Assembly: GCF_900108315.1 (NCBI RefSeq)
Contig: NZ_FNVB01000003.1
Span: forward strand, 655,404 to 719,403
From: Saccharopolyspora kobensis
GTDB lineage: Bacteria > Actinomycetota > Actinomycetes > Mycobacteriales > Pseudonocardiaceae
Direction: 5' to 3'
DNA length: 64,000 nucleotides
Below the pieces are notes generated by a model. It saw only the letters and a list, made by a program, of their open reading frames with translations. It ran no database searches and was not told where the DNA came from. A program made the translations under genes and the position numbers. Below, piece after piece: positions 42,649-52,310 of this stretch. The stretch's first letter is position 1. Each line of letters begins with the position of its first letter.

Positions 42649-43590
42649 CTACTTGCCCAACCGCCCGTTCGCCGCGCGAAGCCGTTCGACGACCGTGCGC
42701 GCGCTGTCGGTGACCGCACGGGCCCGAGCGGTGCGGCGCACCGACTCCATCCACGCCACCACCACCGACAGCGACGGCACGTCGTCGGCGATGGCGCGCG
42801 ATTCGACGCGCCCGCCGCCGTAAGTGCCGTCCAGCCCCGGACGCTGGTTCAGCAGCGAGAAGCCCAGCCCCTGGGCGACCATCCCGCGAACCGCCTCGAC
42901 GTTGTGCGACCGGTAGGCGATGCGGGGCGGCGCACCGGCGGCGGCCAGCAGCTCGCGGAAGTACTCGCGGCTGTGCGGCAGGTCGAGCAGCACCATCGGT
43001 TCATCGGCCAGGTCGCGCAGCCGGACCTCCGGCAGCGCGGCGAGCCGGTGCCCGGGCGGCAGGATCACGTACGGCGGCGCCTCGGCGATGACCTCCCGCA
43101 CCACGCCTTGCCCGAGCCCCAGGTCGTAGGTGACCGCGACCTCGACCGTGCCGCTGCGAAGCGCGTTGCTCACCGCGGCGGCCTCCAGTTCGAGCACCTC
43201 GACGTCGAGCCCGGGATGGACCGAGCTCAGCTCCGCGAGCAGTTCGGGCATCACGAACGGGACGAGCGTGACCATGCACGCGAGCCGGATGTGCCCGCGC
43301 ACGTCGTCACCACGGCCCCGCGCGGCGTCCAGCACCTCGCCGAGGTGCGCGAGCAGCCCGCGAACGTCCCGCAGGAACTCCTCCCCCGCCGCGGTCAGCA
43401 CGAGCCCCCGCGCGTGCTGCCGGATGAACAGCGGCGTGCCCACCTGCTTCTCCAGCTGGGCAACGGCCGTCGACACGGCTGACTGAGCGACCCGCAGCTC
43501 CTCGGCGGCCTTGGTCATGCTCAGCAAGGAAGCGGCCTGCACGAAGTACCGCAGCTGCGTGAGCGTCACATCCGGCTGCCTGCTCACCAC
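42649..43590 (-). CDS. LysR-family transcriptional regulator
   Basis: A 313-aa LysR protein. The helix-turn-helix includes LTQLRYFVQAASLLSMTKAA and QSAVSTAVAQLEKQVGTPLF; the effector domain follows from about residue 96. GTG 43590 or the next GTG 43587 both fit; AAGGCGG precedes. It lies upstream of the MHS transporter on the same strand rather than divergent. It probably controls the catabolic genes to its left, though the triple palindrome near 35.5 kb does not look like a LysR box. Confidence 0.92.
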   Translation of the reverse strand: MVSRQPDVTLTQLRYFVQAASLLSMTKAAEELRVAQSAVSTAVAQLEKQVGTPLFIRQHARGLVLTAAGEEFLRDVRGLLAHLGEVLDAARGRGDDVRGHIRLACMVTLVPFVMPELLAELSSVHPGLDVEVLELEAAAVSNALRSGTVEVAVTYDLGLGQGVVREVIAEAPPYVILPPGHRLAALPEVRLRDLADEPMVLLDLPHSREYFRELLAAAGAPPRIAYRSHNVEAVRGMVAQGLGFSLLNQRPGLDGTYGGGRVESRAIADDVPSLSVVVAWMESVRRTARARAVTDSARTVVERLRAANGRLGK

Positions 43591-43832
43591 AACACCGCCT
43601 TCGCGCGTCCGATCATCAGCGGAACAGTTGCCGATCCCGAGAGAACCATTACACCAGATCCAAGATGCGCGTCGGTCCCGGCGAAGCGGCCCGCACATGG
43701 CTTCGGCTTCTCCGAATGCGTTGCCTGTAGGGGCAGGAATGCCGGGTGCTGATCGTGCCCTCCCACGCCTTCTCCCGATGCCGCACCGGCGGGGAATGTC
43801 GGGGACTACCGGCAGAACGCTCAAGGAGTGCC

Positions 43833-45689
43833 ATGCGCGCGCACGACCGGAATTCGGCAAAGCAGCCTCCGACGCCCGAGCACCGACCGACCGAACTCGC
43901 GGAGAACTCCCCCTGCCCGGCCTCGGGCGGCCCCCTGCCACCGCGGGATGTCGTGGCCCTGCAGCGGGCGATCGGCAACGCCGCCACCGCCCACCTGCTC
44001 ACCACACGTGGCGAAGCACCCGACGAACCGGCACAGCGCTCCACCGTGCCTGATGTGCTGCGCCAGCCCGGCGCACCGCTCGGCGACCAGCTGCGAGACG
44101 AGATGGAAGGTCGGTTCGGCACGGATTTTTCAGCGGTGCGCCTGCACACCGATACCGTCGCTCAGCGGTCGGCCACCGAAATCGGAGCACGCGCCTACAC
44201 CTCCGGCCAGCACATCGTCACCGGCACCGGCAGCATCGACAAGCACACGCTGGCCCACGAACTCACCCACGTCATCCAGCAGCGCTCGGGGCCGGTATCC
44301 GGCACCGACCACGGAGACGGCTTGCGCATCTCCGATCCCGGCGATCGGTTCGAGCAGGAAGCCGAGGCCACCGCCACCCGCGTAATGACCGGCGCACCCC
44401 TCGACCATCCACATCGGATAGATGCAGCCCATCGCACGGACACGCCTGCGATTCAGCGGCAGGTCGGACTCGAAGAACCGGTGCTGGAGAAGTTGCACGA
44501 GATGAAGTCGGGCGAGAAAGCAGGCCTCGAACTCTTCAAACTCCTGCTGCGCGAGACCGACAACGACAGCAACGCGGACAACCAAGAAGCGCTGAAGCTC
44601 GCAAAAAGCAAATTTGACAAGTCCGAACCATTCCTCCTCATCGCCGCCCTGATCCGTAATTGGAGAGAAACCGAACCCGAAAAGCGCAGAAGCGAAATCG
44701 AGAACATCGTGGACCACATCAACGAGTATGCGAAGCTCTTCGAGTCCAGACTCGGCTACATGGCCCAAGTCCCCATCGGCAGCGAGTTCACATTCACCAA
44801 CGCGCCCTTAAAGGCGGTCAGACCCAAGAGCAAGAAGCCGGAGGACATCCTCGAAGCCCACAAAGAGCACTACGAGCAGGCCCAGGAACGCTGGCGGCAG
44901 GCAATCCAAACTCTCGGCAATCGGCGCGACAACAAGGCCGGAGATATTCCGGAACGGAAAGAGACCAGAGGAAAGTTCAACGAAGTCGCATACAAATACA
45001 CCTTCAAGGAAGGGCCCCGCCCCGGCGGGAGATTGGAAAAGAGCTTCTCCTACGAGGTGACACTCGACCACAATGTCATCGAAATCGTCACATCACCTTA
45101 TCCTGCCAGCGGAACGCAGGACGGGCAGACCCTGGCAAAAATATTCGACCAGTACATCTTCGGGGTCGCAAGACAGGCCGGCCTGGAGGCCGACGTGGAC
45201 TACGGCAGCGGGCACATAAACCTGGACCTCGCGCACACCACCGGAGACGACGCCCAGCTGCTGATGAGATTCATCGACGCATATTTCGACGATGCGGATT
45301 ACTTCAAATCCGAAGACCCGGACAAATCAAACGCACCGTTCATGGACGAATTTGACGAGAAGCAGCAAAATGAAATGAGCGGGGCGTACGACGCCATCAA
45401 GAAAGAATTCCAGAAATCCGTCGGCGATCAAAATCCCTGGAGCGCCCAGCGGCTGGCCAAGGAACTCACCACACGCGTCTTCAAGCACAACATCGCCGAC
45501 GAGCCCAAGGAATTCAGCAGTCACTACCAAGCACTGAACATCGAGCACGTTGACGAGCGGGACAAAGAAGCGCGCAGATTAGAGATCCGGCGCCTACCCG
45601 CCCAGCGAGATCGCCAACACCTGATCGAACATCTGGAAAAGATCCAAGAACTCCTCCGCCGCGCTCAAGGAGGCAGGCCGATCGCCTAG
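43833..45689 (+). CDS. DUF4157 metalloprotease-like protein fused to an amidoligase-like domain
   Basis: A 618-aa protein. Residues about 38-60 hold DVVALQRAIGNAATAHLL, the tag seen ahead of DUF4157 domains. DUF4157 spans about 80-190 with HELTH at 142-146 (HExxH zinc site). Such proteins are often linked with extracellular contractile injection systems. The C-terminal part has three blocks in amidoligase/GCS2-like order: IGSEFTF (about 314-320), VIEIVTSPY (about 415-423) and SGHINLDL (about 458-465). From about 44500 to the stop, GC drops and AAA/GAA/ATA codons become frequent, unlike the neighbours, which points to transfer. ATG 43833 has AAGGAG upstream. No injection-system genes are in the window. 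Confidence 0.82.
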   Translation: MRAHDRNSAKQPPTPEHRPTELAENSPCPASGGPLPPRDVVALQRAIGNAATAHLLTTRGEAPDEPAQRSTVPDVLRQPGAPLGDQLRDEMEGRFGTDFSAVRLHTDTVAQRSATEIGARAYTSGQHIVTGTGSIDKHTLAHELTHVIQQRSGPVSGTDHGDGLRISDPGDRFEQEAEATATRVMTGAPLDHPHRIDAAHRTDTPAIQRQVGLEEPVLEKLHEMKSGEKAGLELFKLLLRETDNDSNADNQEALKLAKSKFDKSEPFLLIAALIRNWRETEPEKRRSEIENIVDHINEYAKLFESRLGYMAQVPIGSEFTFTNAPLKAVRPKSKKPEDILEAHKEHYEQAQERWRQAIQTLGNRRDNKAGDIPERKETRGKFNEVAYKYTFKEGPRPGGRLEKSFSYEVTLDHNVIEIVTSPYPASGTQDGQTLAKIFDQYIFGVARQAGLEADVDYGSGHINLDLAHTTGDDAQLLMRFIDAYFDDADYFKSEDPDKSNAPFMDEFDEKQQNEMSGAYDAIKKEFQKSVGDQNPWSAQRLAKELTTRVFKHNIADEPKEFSSHYQALNIEHVDERDKEARRLEIRRLPAQRDRQHLIEHLEKIQELLRRAQGGRPIA

Positions 45690-45734
45690 ACCGAAGGACT
45701 TCCTTCCCGAAGCCTCGAATGCGGTTCCGGGGTG

Positions 45735-46724
45735 TCAGCGCGGAGTGGTGGAGATCGTGGGCAGGTTCGCCGTCAGGCGTTGGCGGGTCGGGTTCGCTCC
45801 GTAGCGGTCGCGGAAGGCCTGGCGGAGGGTTTCCGTCGTGCCGAAGCCGCAGCGGCGGGCGATCGTGTCCAGCGGCAGGTCGCTGGAGGTCAGCAGCTGG
45901 GCCACCGCTTCGGTCCGGGCCGCTCGGACGTAGCGGCCCGGCGTGGTGTCCAGCTGGTTGACGAACAACCTGCGCAGGTGGCGGACGCTGATGCCCGCGC
46001 GGGAGGCCAGCGCCGGGGCCGAGAGATCCGCCGCGAGGTTGCCCGCGATGTAGCCCAGGAGATCCCGCACCACGCGGTCACCGGGCGGCGTCGCGGCCAG
46101 GAACATGCTGATCTGCGCCTGGTCCCCGCGCCGGTGCAGGTAGGTGACGAGGGTCTGGGCGACTTTCCGGGCCAGCGTCGGGCCGTGGTCGTCGGCGATC
46201 AGGCTGAGGCTCAGGTCCAGCGCGCTGGTCACCCCGGCCGAGGTGTGCAGGCGACCGTCCGAGATGTACAGCGGCACCGGATCCACCACCACGGCCGGGA
46301 ACCGGGCCGCGATCTGGGCCGCGTGCTGCCAGTGCGTGGCCACCCGCTTGCCGTCGACCAGGCCCGCGGCGGCGAGCAGCGAGACGCCGGTGCAGATCGA
46401 CACGATTCTCCTGCTGTCCCTGGCGATCCGGCTGATCTGCGCCACGATCCGCCGGTCCTCGCTGGCGGCGATGTGCCCGTGCCCGCCCGCGACGATCAGC
46501 GTGTCCACCGGACCCGCGACCTGCTCCAGCGCTCGCTGCGCGACCAGCGCGATGCCGCAGGAGCTCCGGATCGTCGCCCCGCGCGAGGTAACCAGCTCCA
46601 CGGAATAGGGCGGCGCCGCACCGGCCCGGTTGGCCGAGGCGAAGGCGTCGCCCGGGCAGGCCACGTCCAGCAGCTCGACGTCGGGATAGCCGACGATGAC
46701 GACGCGGCGGTCTGCGGTGCTCAT
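45735..46724 (-). CDS. GlxA-type AraC-family regulator
   Basis: A 329-aa regulator with an N-terminal DJ-1/PfpI-like domain (VIVGYPDVELLDVACPGDAF, and SICTGVSLLAAAGLVDG with the nucleophile-position cysteine) and a C-terminal AraC double helix-turn-helix (about 225-320, with SVRHLRRLF and CGFGTTETLRQAFRDRYG). ATG 46724 has GGGAGGA upstream. It is divergent from an MFS gene, leaving 89 bp. Confidence 0.92.
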   Translation of the reverse strand: MSTADRRVVIVGYPDVELLDVACPGDAFASANRAGAAPPYSVELVTSRGATIRSSCGIALVAQRALEQVAGPVDTLIVAGGHGHIAASEDRRIVAQISRIARDSRRIVSICTGVSLLAAAGLVDGKRVATHWQHAAQIAARFPAVVVDPVPLYISDGRLHTSAGVTSALDLSLSLIADDHGPTLARKVAQTLVTYLHRRGDQAQISMFLAATPPGDRVVRDLLGYIAGNLAADLSAPALASRAGISVRHLRRLFVNQLDTTPGRYVRAARTEAVAQLLTSSDLPLDTIARRCGFGTTETLRQAFRDRYGANPTRQRLTANLPTISTTPR

Positions 46725-46813
46725 CTGACCAGTTCCTCCCGGAGGGACGTGTCGCACAGGATTGCGGACGTCGTCGGGCCCCCGGCTGCGCGGTCTCGCG
46801 CAGAGTGGGCCGC

Positions 46814-48067
46814 ATGACTGTGGTGGACAAGGGAAGTGAAGCGCCGCCGATCGGCTACCGGTTGCTGGCGACGCTCTACACCGCTCAGTTCCTCGGCACC
46901 GCGTTCTTCGCCACCGCGCTCGCGTCCATCCTGCGCGATCGCGGCGTGGGCCTGGAGGAACTCGGCCTGCTGCAAGTGGTTTCGATGCTCTCGGCGATGC
47001 GGGTGCTGTGGGCGCCGCTGGTGGACCGCTTCGGTTCCACCCGGCGCGGGCACTACCGGTCGTGGCTGCTCGTCCTGCAGCCGGCACTCGCGCTCGCGCT
47101 GCTGAGCCTGCTCGTGCTCGACCCGGTCGCCGATCTCGGGCTCGTGCTGTTCGCCGCGCTCGCCACCGGAGTCCTCTCCGCCACCCAGGACATCGCCGTC
47201 GACGCGCTCACGGTCCGCTTGCTGCGCCCCGAGCAGCACGGGATCGCCAACGGGATCCAGGTCGCGGGCGGCTACGTCGGCAGCCTCATCGGGGGCGGTG
47301 TCTCGCTGCTCGTCTACGACGAGTTCGGCTGGGCTCCGGCGGTGCTGGCACTGGCGATGCTGAGCGCTTTGCCCGCCGTGCAGCTGCTCTGGCTCGCCGA
47401 GCCCGCCGAGCAGATCGCGCGGCCGCGCTTGCGGCACCGCTACACCGCGCTGCTCGGCGTGCTGACCGAGCGCTCGAAGGCGCGCTGGACGCTGGTGGTG
47501 CAGCCGTGCTTCTTCGCCGGGATCTTCGCCGCCTACGCGCTGGTCGCCCCGATGCTGGTGGACGCGGGCTGGTCGCTGTCCAGCATCGGTCTGGTCGTCA
47601 ACCTGCTCGGCGACACCTCGGCGATGCTCGGCGCGGTGCTCGCCGGCGCCCTGGTGGCGCGGCTCGGGACTCGTGCGTGCTTGATCCTGCTCGGGCTCGT
47701 CATGCTCGGCACCGTGCTGGCGCTGCTGCCGCTGGCTTCCGGTTCCGCCCCGGCGGTGGCGACGGGCGCGGCCATCCTGCTGTTCAAGATCGCCTACGCG
47801 GCATCGGCGACGGTGATCGCAACGGTGACGATGCGGCTGTCCAGACCGGCCACCGCGGGTGCGGACTACAGCGCCATGTCCAGCGTCGGCTCGGTGATCG
47901 CCTTCGGCGCGGGCACCGCCGCGCTGGCGCTCGCCGGTGCCGTCGGCTACCCGGCCGCGATGTCCGCGGCCGCCGCGCTCGTCGGTGCCGGCGTGCTGGC
48001 CGTGCGGTTGCTGCCCGCGCGGGAAGGGGCTGTCACACCCGCGGCCGCTGCTTCGTCCGATGAGTGA
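46814..48067 (+). CDS. MFS transporter, AmpG-like
   Basis: A 417-aa, 12-helix MFS protein. LWAPLVDRFGSTRRGHYRSWLL after helix 2 and TQDIAVDALTVRLLRPEQHG resemble AmpG and acetyl-CoA/peptidoglycan-fragment permeases. ATG 46814 has no clear ribosome site and may be leaderless. It is divergent from the GlxA-type regulator. Confidence 0.88.
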   Translation: MTVVDKGSEAPPIGYRLLATLYTAQFLGTAFFATALASILRDRGVGLEELGLLQVVSMLSAMRVLWAPLVDRFGSTRRGHYRSWLLVLQPALALALLSLLVLDPVADLGLVLFAALATGVLSATQDIAVDALTVRLLRPEQHGIANGIQVAGGYVGSLIGGGVSLLVYDEFGWAPAVLALAMLSALPAVQLLWLAEPAEQIARPRLRHRYTALLGVLTERSKARWTLVVQPCFFAGIFAAYALVAPMLVDAGWSLSSIGLVVNLLGDTSAMLGAVLAGALVARLGTRACLILLGLVMLGTVLALLPLASGSAPAVATGAAILLFKIAYAASATVIATVTMRLSRPATAGADYSAMSSVGSVIAFGAGTAALALAGAVGYPAAMSAAAALVGAGVLAVRLLPAREGAVTPAAAASSDE

Positions 48068-48123
48068 ACACGAGCGGCGGCGGGCACCGCCTGCACGCCG
48101 CACCGACCGATGAGGATGTGCCG

Positions 48124-48675
48124 ATGTCAGAGGTCCTGGAGAAGTTCGTACCGCAGCCGCTGGGCGCCGAGCGCCACGAGCTGCACATCCGGCAGAGCCC
48201 GGAAGTCGTGTGGAACGCGCTGAACACCTTCTCACCCGGTGACCTCCCCGTGGTTCGGCTGCTCATGGGCATCCGGTCGCTGCCGGACGCGGGTCCGGCG
48301 ACCGCCGGTTCGTCGAGCATGATCGGGACCATGCTCCAGCGGGGCTGGTTCGAGCTGGCCACCGAGCCGCAGCGCTACGTCGTGCTCGGCTCGATCAGCC
48401 AGTTCTGGCGGCTGCGGCCAGGGGACTTCCGCCGCACCTGCCCGGCCGAGCAGTTCCGCGACCACGACGAGCCGGGCTTCGCCAAGTCCGCGTCGGTGTT
48501 CGAGCTCGTCCCGATCGGTGGCGGCACCCTGCTGCGCACCGAAACCCGGATCACCGCCGGATCCGCGACCGCTCGCCGGAAGATGCTGTCCTACTGGCGG
48601 TTCATCCGGCCGTTCAGCGGGCTGATCCGGCGGGTCATGCTGCGCGCCGTGGCCCGCAAGGCCGCCGCTGCGTGA
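48124..48675 (+). CDS. SRPBCC-like conserved hypothetical protein
   Basis: A 183-aa soluble protein. The pattern HELHIRQSPEVVWNALNTF at the start, a central GWFELATEPQRYVVLGSISQFWRL and a C-terminal basic helix fit the START/SRPBCC (Bet v1-like) ligand-binding fold in length and layout. No catalytic role is visible. ATG 48124 has GAGGAT upstream; GTG 48064 would overlap the MFS stop and add non-family residues. It follows the AmpG-like gene and ends before a strong bidirectional hairpin. Confidence 0.75.
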   Translation: MSEVLEKFVPQPLGAERHELHIRQSPEVVWNALNTFSPGDLPVVRLLMGIRSLPDAGPATAGSSSMIGTMLQRGWFELATEPQRYVVLGSISQFWRLRPGDFRRTCPAEQFRDHDEPGFAKSASVFELVPIGGGTLLRTETRITAGSATARRKMLSYWRFIRPFSGLIRRVMLRAVARKAAAA

Positions 48676-48682
48676 GCCGGAG

Positions 48683-48714
48683 CGGGGCATCCCGGCCGCG
48701 GCCGGGATGCCCCG
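48683..48714. terminator. Bidirectional hairpin terminator
   Basis: A 32-bp perfect palindrome (CGGGGCATCCCGGCCG followed by its complement) sits in the 44-bp gap between convergent genes, 7 bp after one stop and 5 bp after the other. Confidence 0.78.
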
Positions 48715-48719
48715 GTGGC

Positions 48720-49643
48720 TCAGGCCAGCCCGAGCCCGCTGCGCAGATCCGGGAACCGCGGTTTCCAGCCGAGCTCGCGGGTCGCCTTCTCGTGGGAGAC
48801 CCGCAGCGTCGTGTCGATCATCTGGCAACCGAGGTAGGGCACCATGCGCCGGAACGCCCAGGCGGGCAACGAGATCGGCCGCGGCGTGCCGTGCGCCTCG
48901 GCCACGGTGCCGATGAAGTCCCGCCACCCGACGGGCGCGTCGTCCACGACGTTGTAGGCGTTGCCCGGCTCGCCGCGCTCCATCGCCGCGACCGCCGCCT
49001 CCGCGGCGTCCTGCACGTGGATCAGGCAGGTGCCGCCGGTCTTGCCCCTCGGCAGCAGCGGAACCCGCTTGCGGAGCAGGTCGGCGAACATGTCGCTGAA
49101 CGCCTCCGGGCCGTAGAAGAGCCCGTAGCGCAAGGCGATTCCCTCGATGCCCTCGGCGTTGAACGTCTGCTGCTCGGTGGCCACGCTGGTCTCCACCACG
49201 GGATCGCCCGCGTTGCCGAACAGCCGGCCGAACTCGTCGTCCTCGGTGAGCACCCGGTCGCTGAAGTCGTGGTAGCCGTAGCCGGTGATCAACGACTGGG
49301 TGACGAACCGCCGAGCGCCCACCACCCTCGCCGCGGCCAGCAGGTGCTCGGTTCCCGGGCCGCGCAGCGCCTTCGTCGGATCGTCCTCGCGGATCCGCAG
49401 CCCGGCGTTGCGCATGGCCGTGGCCTGGTGCATCACCACGTCCAGCCGCATGCCCTCCACGGCCCGCAGCAGACCTCCGCGATCCATCACGTCCGCGACC
49501 ACCGGGACGGCACCGCGCTGACGCACCACGCCGCGGTTGGCCGGGTTCCGGATGATCGCGGTGACCTCGTGCCCGGCATCGGCGAGCGCGGTCAGCAGCG
49601 GTTTCCCGATGGCGCCGGTGGCGCCGGCGAGCAGAACCTTCAT
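48720..49643 (-). CDS. NAD-dependent epimerase/dehydratase-type SDR
   Basis: A 307-aa extended SDR with N-terminal MKVLLAGATGAIGKPLL (GxxGxxG). The usual YxxxK is not seen: the region reads QSLITGYGYHDFSDRVL. This matches atypical SDRs that act as NAD-binding reductases of unknown substrate. Landmarks LRYGLFYGP and YNVVDD are conserved. ATG 49643 has AAGGGGA upstream. It is 14 bp after a small membrane-protein gene on the same strand. Confidence 0.85.
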   Translation of the reverse strand: MKVLLAGATGAIGKPLLTALADAGHEVTAIIRNPANRGVVRQRGAVPVVADVMDRGGLLRAVEGMRLDVVMHQATAMRNAGLRIREDDPTKALRGPGTEHLLAAARVVGARRFVTQSLITGYGYHDFSDRVLTEDDEFGRLFGNAGDPVVETSVATEQQTFNAEGIEGIALRYGLFYGPEAFSDMFADLLRKRVPLLPRGKTGGTCLIHVQDAAEAAVAAMERGEPGNAYNVVDDAPVGWRDFIGTVAEAHGTPRPISLPAWAFRRMVPYLGCQMIDTTLRVSHEKATRELGWKPRFPDLRSGLGLA

Positions 49644-49657
49644 GTCGTGCTTCCCCT

Positions 49658-50077
49658 TCAGACGTTCCGCGCGCTCTCGCGGGTGCGCACCGCTTTGAGC
49701 TGCCTGCGGTGCGCCACGAGCCCGGCCAGCGCGAGCAGCGAGACGAGCCCGAGCTGCCACCAGGTGTCCGGGCTGCCGCCGAGTTCGAGATCGGTGGCGT
49801 GGTTGATCGCGTGCAGCGTGTTGGTGACGATGAAGCCGCCCAGCGCGATCGACAGCACGTCGCGCCACACCAGGGCGGACAGCATCATCAGGCCGATGCC
49901 GATCTGGAAGACCCCGGCGTCGTGCAGGAAGTGCGTGTGGTTGGGGAACTGCGCGAACTCCGCGAAGCTCGGCGGGTCGATCCGCATCCATGCCCCGAAG
50001 ACCAGCATGGTCAGCGCGCTCACCGCGGTGGCCGAGCCGACGAGCAGCTTGGCGGACCGGCTGTGACCGTCCATCAT
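49658..50077 (-). CDS. Small four-helix membrane protein
   Basis: A 139-aa integral membrane protein with about four helices (11-30, 52-70, 73-90, 104-122). The histidine-containing segments FPNHTHFLHDAGVFQIGIGL and LHAINHATDLELGG recur in actinobacterial proteins of this type; they might bind metal or heme, but I know of no function. ATG 50077 or 50074. It precedes the SDR gene closely. Confidence 0.75.
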   Translation of the reverse strand: MMDGHSRSAKLLVGSATAVSALTMLVFGAWMRIDPPSFAEFAQFPNHTHFLHDAGVFQIGIGLMMLSALVWRDVLSIALGGFIVTNTLHAINHATDLELGGSPDTWWQLGLVSLLALAGLVAHRRQLKAVRTRESARNV

Positions 50078-50226
50078 GTCCTGCTTCCCTTCCCGAGGGT
50101 GTGTTCGCCGATAGGACGAAGCGGCGGCCGGACCTGTGACAGCGCGACCGGCGCAGCGGTGACGCGCATCGCAGGTTTTCGGACACGGCGACGCCGGGAA
50201 CCCGGCGTGCGCAGCACGATGAGCGC

Positions 50227-50940
50227 ATGGCTGAAGAGAAGACGATCGCGTTCGTGCTCTACCCCGGCTGCACGATCCTCGACCTGGTGGGGCCGCTGCA
50301 GGTCCTGTCCATGTTCTCCGCGATGCGGCCGGAGTTCCGCGTCACCGTGGTCGCCGAAGGTCTGGAGACCTGCGGCACCGACACGCCGTTGCAGGTGGGC
50401 GCCGACCGCACCTTCGCCGACGTGCCCGCACCGGACGTCGTGGTGGTGCCGGGCGGTGGCACGCCGACGCTGCGCGCGGCGATCCACGAGCCCCTGCTCG
50501 CCTACCTGCGCGGCGTCGCGCCCGGTGCCGACCTGGTGGCGTCGGTGTGCACCGGCTCCCTGATCCTGGGCGCCGCAGGCCTGCTGGAAGGACGGCGGGC
50601 CACCACGCACTGGGCGGTGCTCGACGTGCTGGCCGAGTTCGGCGCCACCCCGGTCGGCGAGCGCTGGGTGCAGGACGGGCCGGTGCTCACCGCTGCCGGT
50701 GTTTCGGCGGGCATCGACATGGCGCTGCACCTGGTCGAGGAGCTGGCCGGGGCGGAGGTGGCGCGGACCGTGCAGTTCGGCATCGAGTACGACCCGGAAC
50801 CGCCGCACGGCGGGCTGGAGTGGTCCGAGGCGCCGAGGGCGTTGTACGCGACTGTCGCCGAGCAGTGGCTGCAGGAGGGCCTCGGAACGCACCCGCTCGC
50901 CGAACGCCTCGCGGCGCGGCTGAACGGGTCAGCCGGCTGA
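50227..50940 (+). CDS. DJ-1/PfpI-family protein (isonitrile hydratase-like)
   Basis: A 237-aa DJ-1/PfpI protein. It starts IAFVLYPGCTILDLVGPLQVL, holds VVVPGGG, and has the nucleophile cysteine in SVCTGSLILGAAGLLEGRRATTHW. The last part matches the InhA (isonitrile hydratase) and GlxA N-domain group. No DNA-binding domain follows, so it acts as an enzyme or sensor. Its 3' end overlaps the convergent membrane gene by 12 bases. Confidence 0.9.
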   Translation: MAEEKTIAFVLYPGCTILDLVGPLQVLSMFSAMRPEFRVTVVAEGLETCGTDTPLQVGADRTFADVPAPDVVVVPGGGTPTLRAAIHEPLLAYLRGVAPGADLVASVCTGSLILGAAGLLEGRRATTHWAVLDVLAEFGATPVGERWVQDGPVLTAAGVSAGIDMALHLVEELAGAEVARTVQFGIEYDPEPPHGGLEWSEAPRALYATVAEQWLQEGLGTHPLAERLAARLNGSAG

Positions 50941-52224
50941 GACCAGCACGATGGCGATCCCGGTGTAGACCACCATGAGCGTGACCATCGGGTACTGCCC
51001 GGAGCGCAGGTCGTCCGCGCGCACCACGCGCAACGCGCGGTCGTGCGCGGACACCACGCCGATCACGTGCCCGAGCACGATCGCGCCGACCTGCACCGCC
51101 GAGATCACCGCCGGGCCCGGCACCGCGTGGTCGACCGAGGCACCGCTGACGCCGAGCAGGTCCCAGCCCCGGCCGAACGGGTCGGTGGCCAGCAGCCAGC
51201 CCAGCTGCCCCTCGAAGACGGCGAACGAGAAGTAGTGCGCCACGCCGTAGCCGACCATGATCGGCACCATCGGGAACGTGAACTCGTCGTCCGCATTGGA
51301 CACACCTGGGCGCAGGTACGCGCCGGTCGTCCTGATCGCCTCCCGGTAGGCGCGGAAGTTCAGGAGGAGCAGGACCAGCAGCGCCGCGGTGGCGAGCAGC
51401 GAGGTGACCGGCTGCCGGAGCAGGCCGGTGAGATCGGTCCACAGCGGCAGCCCGCTGAAGCCGTCGAACATCGCCCCGCCCAGCACCACGAGCACCAGCG
51501 CGGTGTGGCCGGGCGCGGCGCGACCGCCGCGCAGTCCGGTCAGCGGATTCCGCAGCACCAACCGCCCAGCGGAGCCGCGGCCGAACGGCGACATCGCGGC
51601 GATCAGCCCGGAGTAGATCTCGAAGGAGTCCGCCTGCGCGAACCACCGCGGCCCGAACAGCGTGCCGCCGATCGCGTGCACCACGACGTAGATCGTCGCG
51701 AAAACCGCGACAGCGCGCGGTGAACCCGGGTGCGCGGAAGCAAGTTCCAACCACAGGAACGCGATCATCCCGCCGACCGCCACCACGTTGCCCGCGGCAT
51801 CGGAGCGCAACTCGCGCCGCACGCCGCGCGGCAGGCAGCGGCGGAGGATCGCGGCCAGCGGGCGCACCGGGTTCACCAGCCGCCAGAACGGGCCGAAGAG
51901 CAGCGAGGCGGGGATCAGGCCGACCCAGAACCACACGTAGAACCAGACCGGCGCCGGGTTGTGCGAATCGTCGGCGCCGAACCACGCCACCGCCAGCAGC
52001 ACGCCGAGCGCGATCAGGCCCGCGATCCTCAGCAGCGCGCGAGTGATCCGAGCGTCTGCCAGGCCCGCCAGTGGAAGCGGCACTTCGCGCCCGGCGCGCG
52101 GCTTCGGCCTCAGCGCGGAGACCGCGAAGAAGGCGATCAGCACCGCTGCCGCCGCGGCGTAGAGCGCCAGCCAGAGCGGCACCGGCAAGTCCGATCGCTC
52201 GCCGAGCCCGTGCGCCAAGTTCAT
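50929..52224 (-). CDS. Polytopic membrane protein of unknown function
   Basis: A 431-aa protein with 9-10 hydrophobic helices. Conserved-looking loops are FGPFWRLVNPVRPL, MSPFGRGSAGRLVLRNPLTGL and YGVAHYFSFAVFEGQLGWLLATDPFGRGWDLLG. I recall related actinobacterial proteins carrying the name 'fenitrothion hydrolase' in databases, but nothing here shows hydrolase motifs, so I treat the function as unknown. ATG 52224 follows an AGAGGGAC site. Confidence 0.78.
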   Translation of the reverse strand: MNLAHGLGERSDLPVPLWLALYAAAAAVLIAFFAVSALRPKPRAGREVPLPLAGLADARITRALLRIAGLIALGVLLAVAWFGADDSHNPAPVWFYVWFWVGLIPASLLFGPFWRLVNPVRPLAAILRRCLPRGVRRELRSDAAGNVVAVGGMIAFLWLELASAHPGSPRAVAVFATIYVVVHAIGGTLFGPRWFAQADSFEIYSGLIAAMSPFGRGSAGRLVLRNPLTGLRGGRAAPGHTALVLVVLGGAMFDGFSGLPLWTDLTGLLRQPVTSLLATAALLVLLLLNFRAYREAIRTTGAYLRPGVSNADDEFTFPMVPIMVGYGVAHYFSFAVFEGQLGWLLATDPFGRGWDLLGVSGASVDHAVPGPAVISAVQVGAIVLGHVIGVVSAHDRALRVVRADDLRSGQYPMVTLMVVYTGIAIVLVSAG

Positions 52225-52310
52225 AGCCGTCCCTCTCCCGTCGCCTGCCGAAGAGCAGACGAGGGAGATCGGCCATGTGTGACAGCCGCGTCCACAGCGG
52301 ACCGGCGGGA

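Noticed and set aside
48064..48123. Upstream GTG start for the SRPBCC-like gene
   Set aside because: It overlaps the MFS stop, but the extra residues do not fit the family and ATG 48124 has a better ribosome site.
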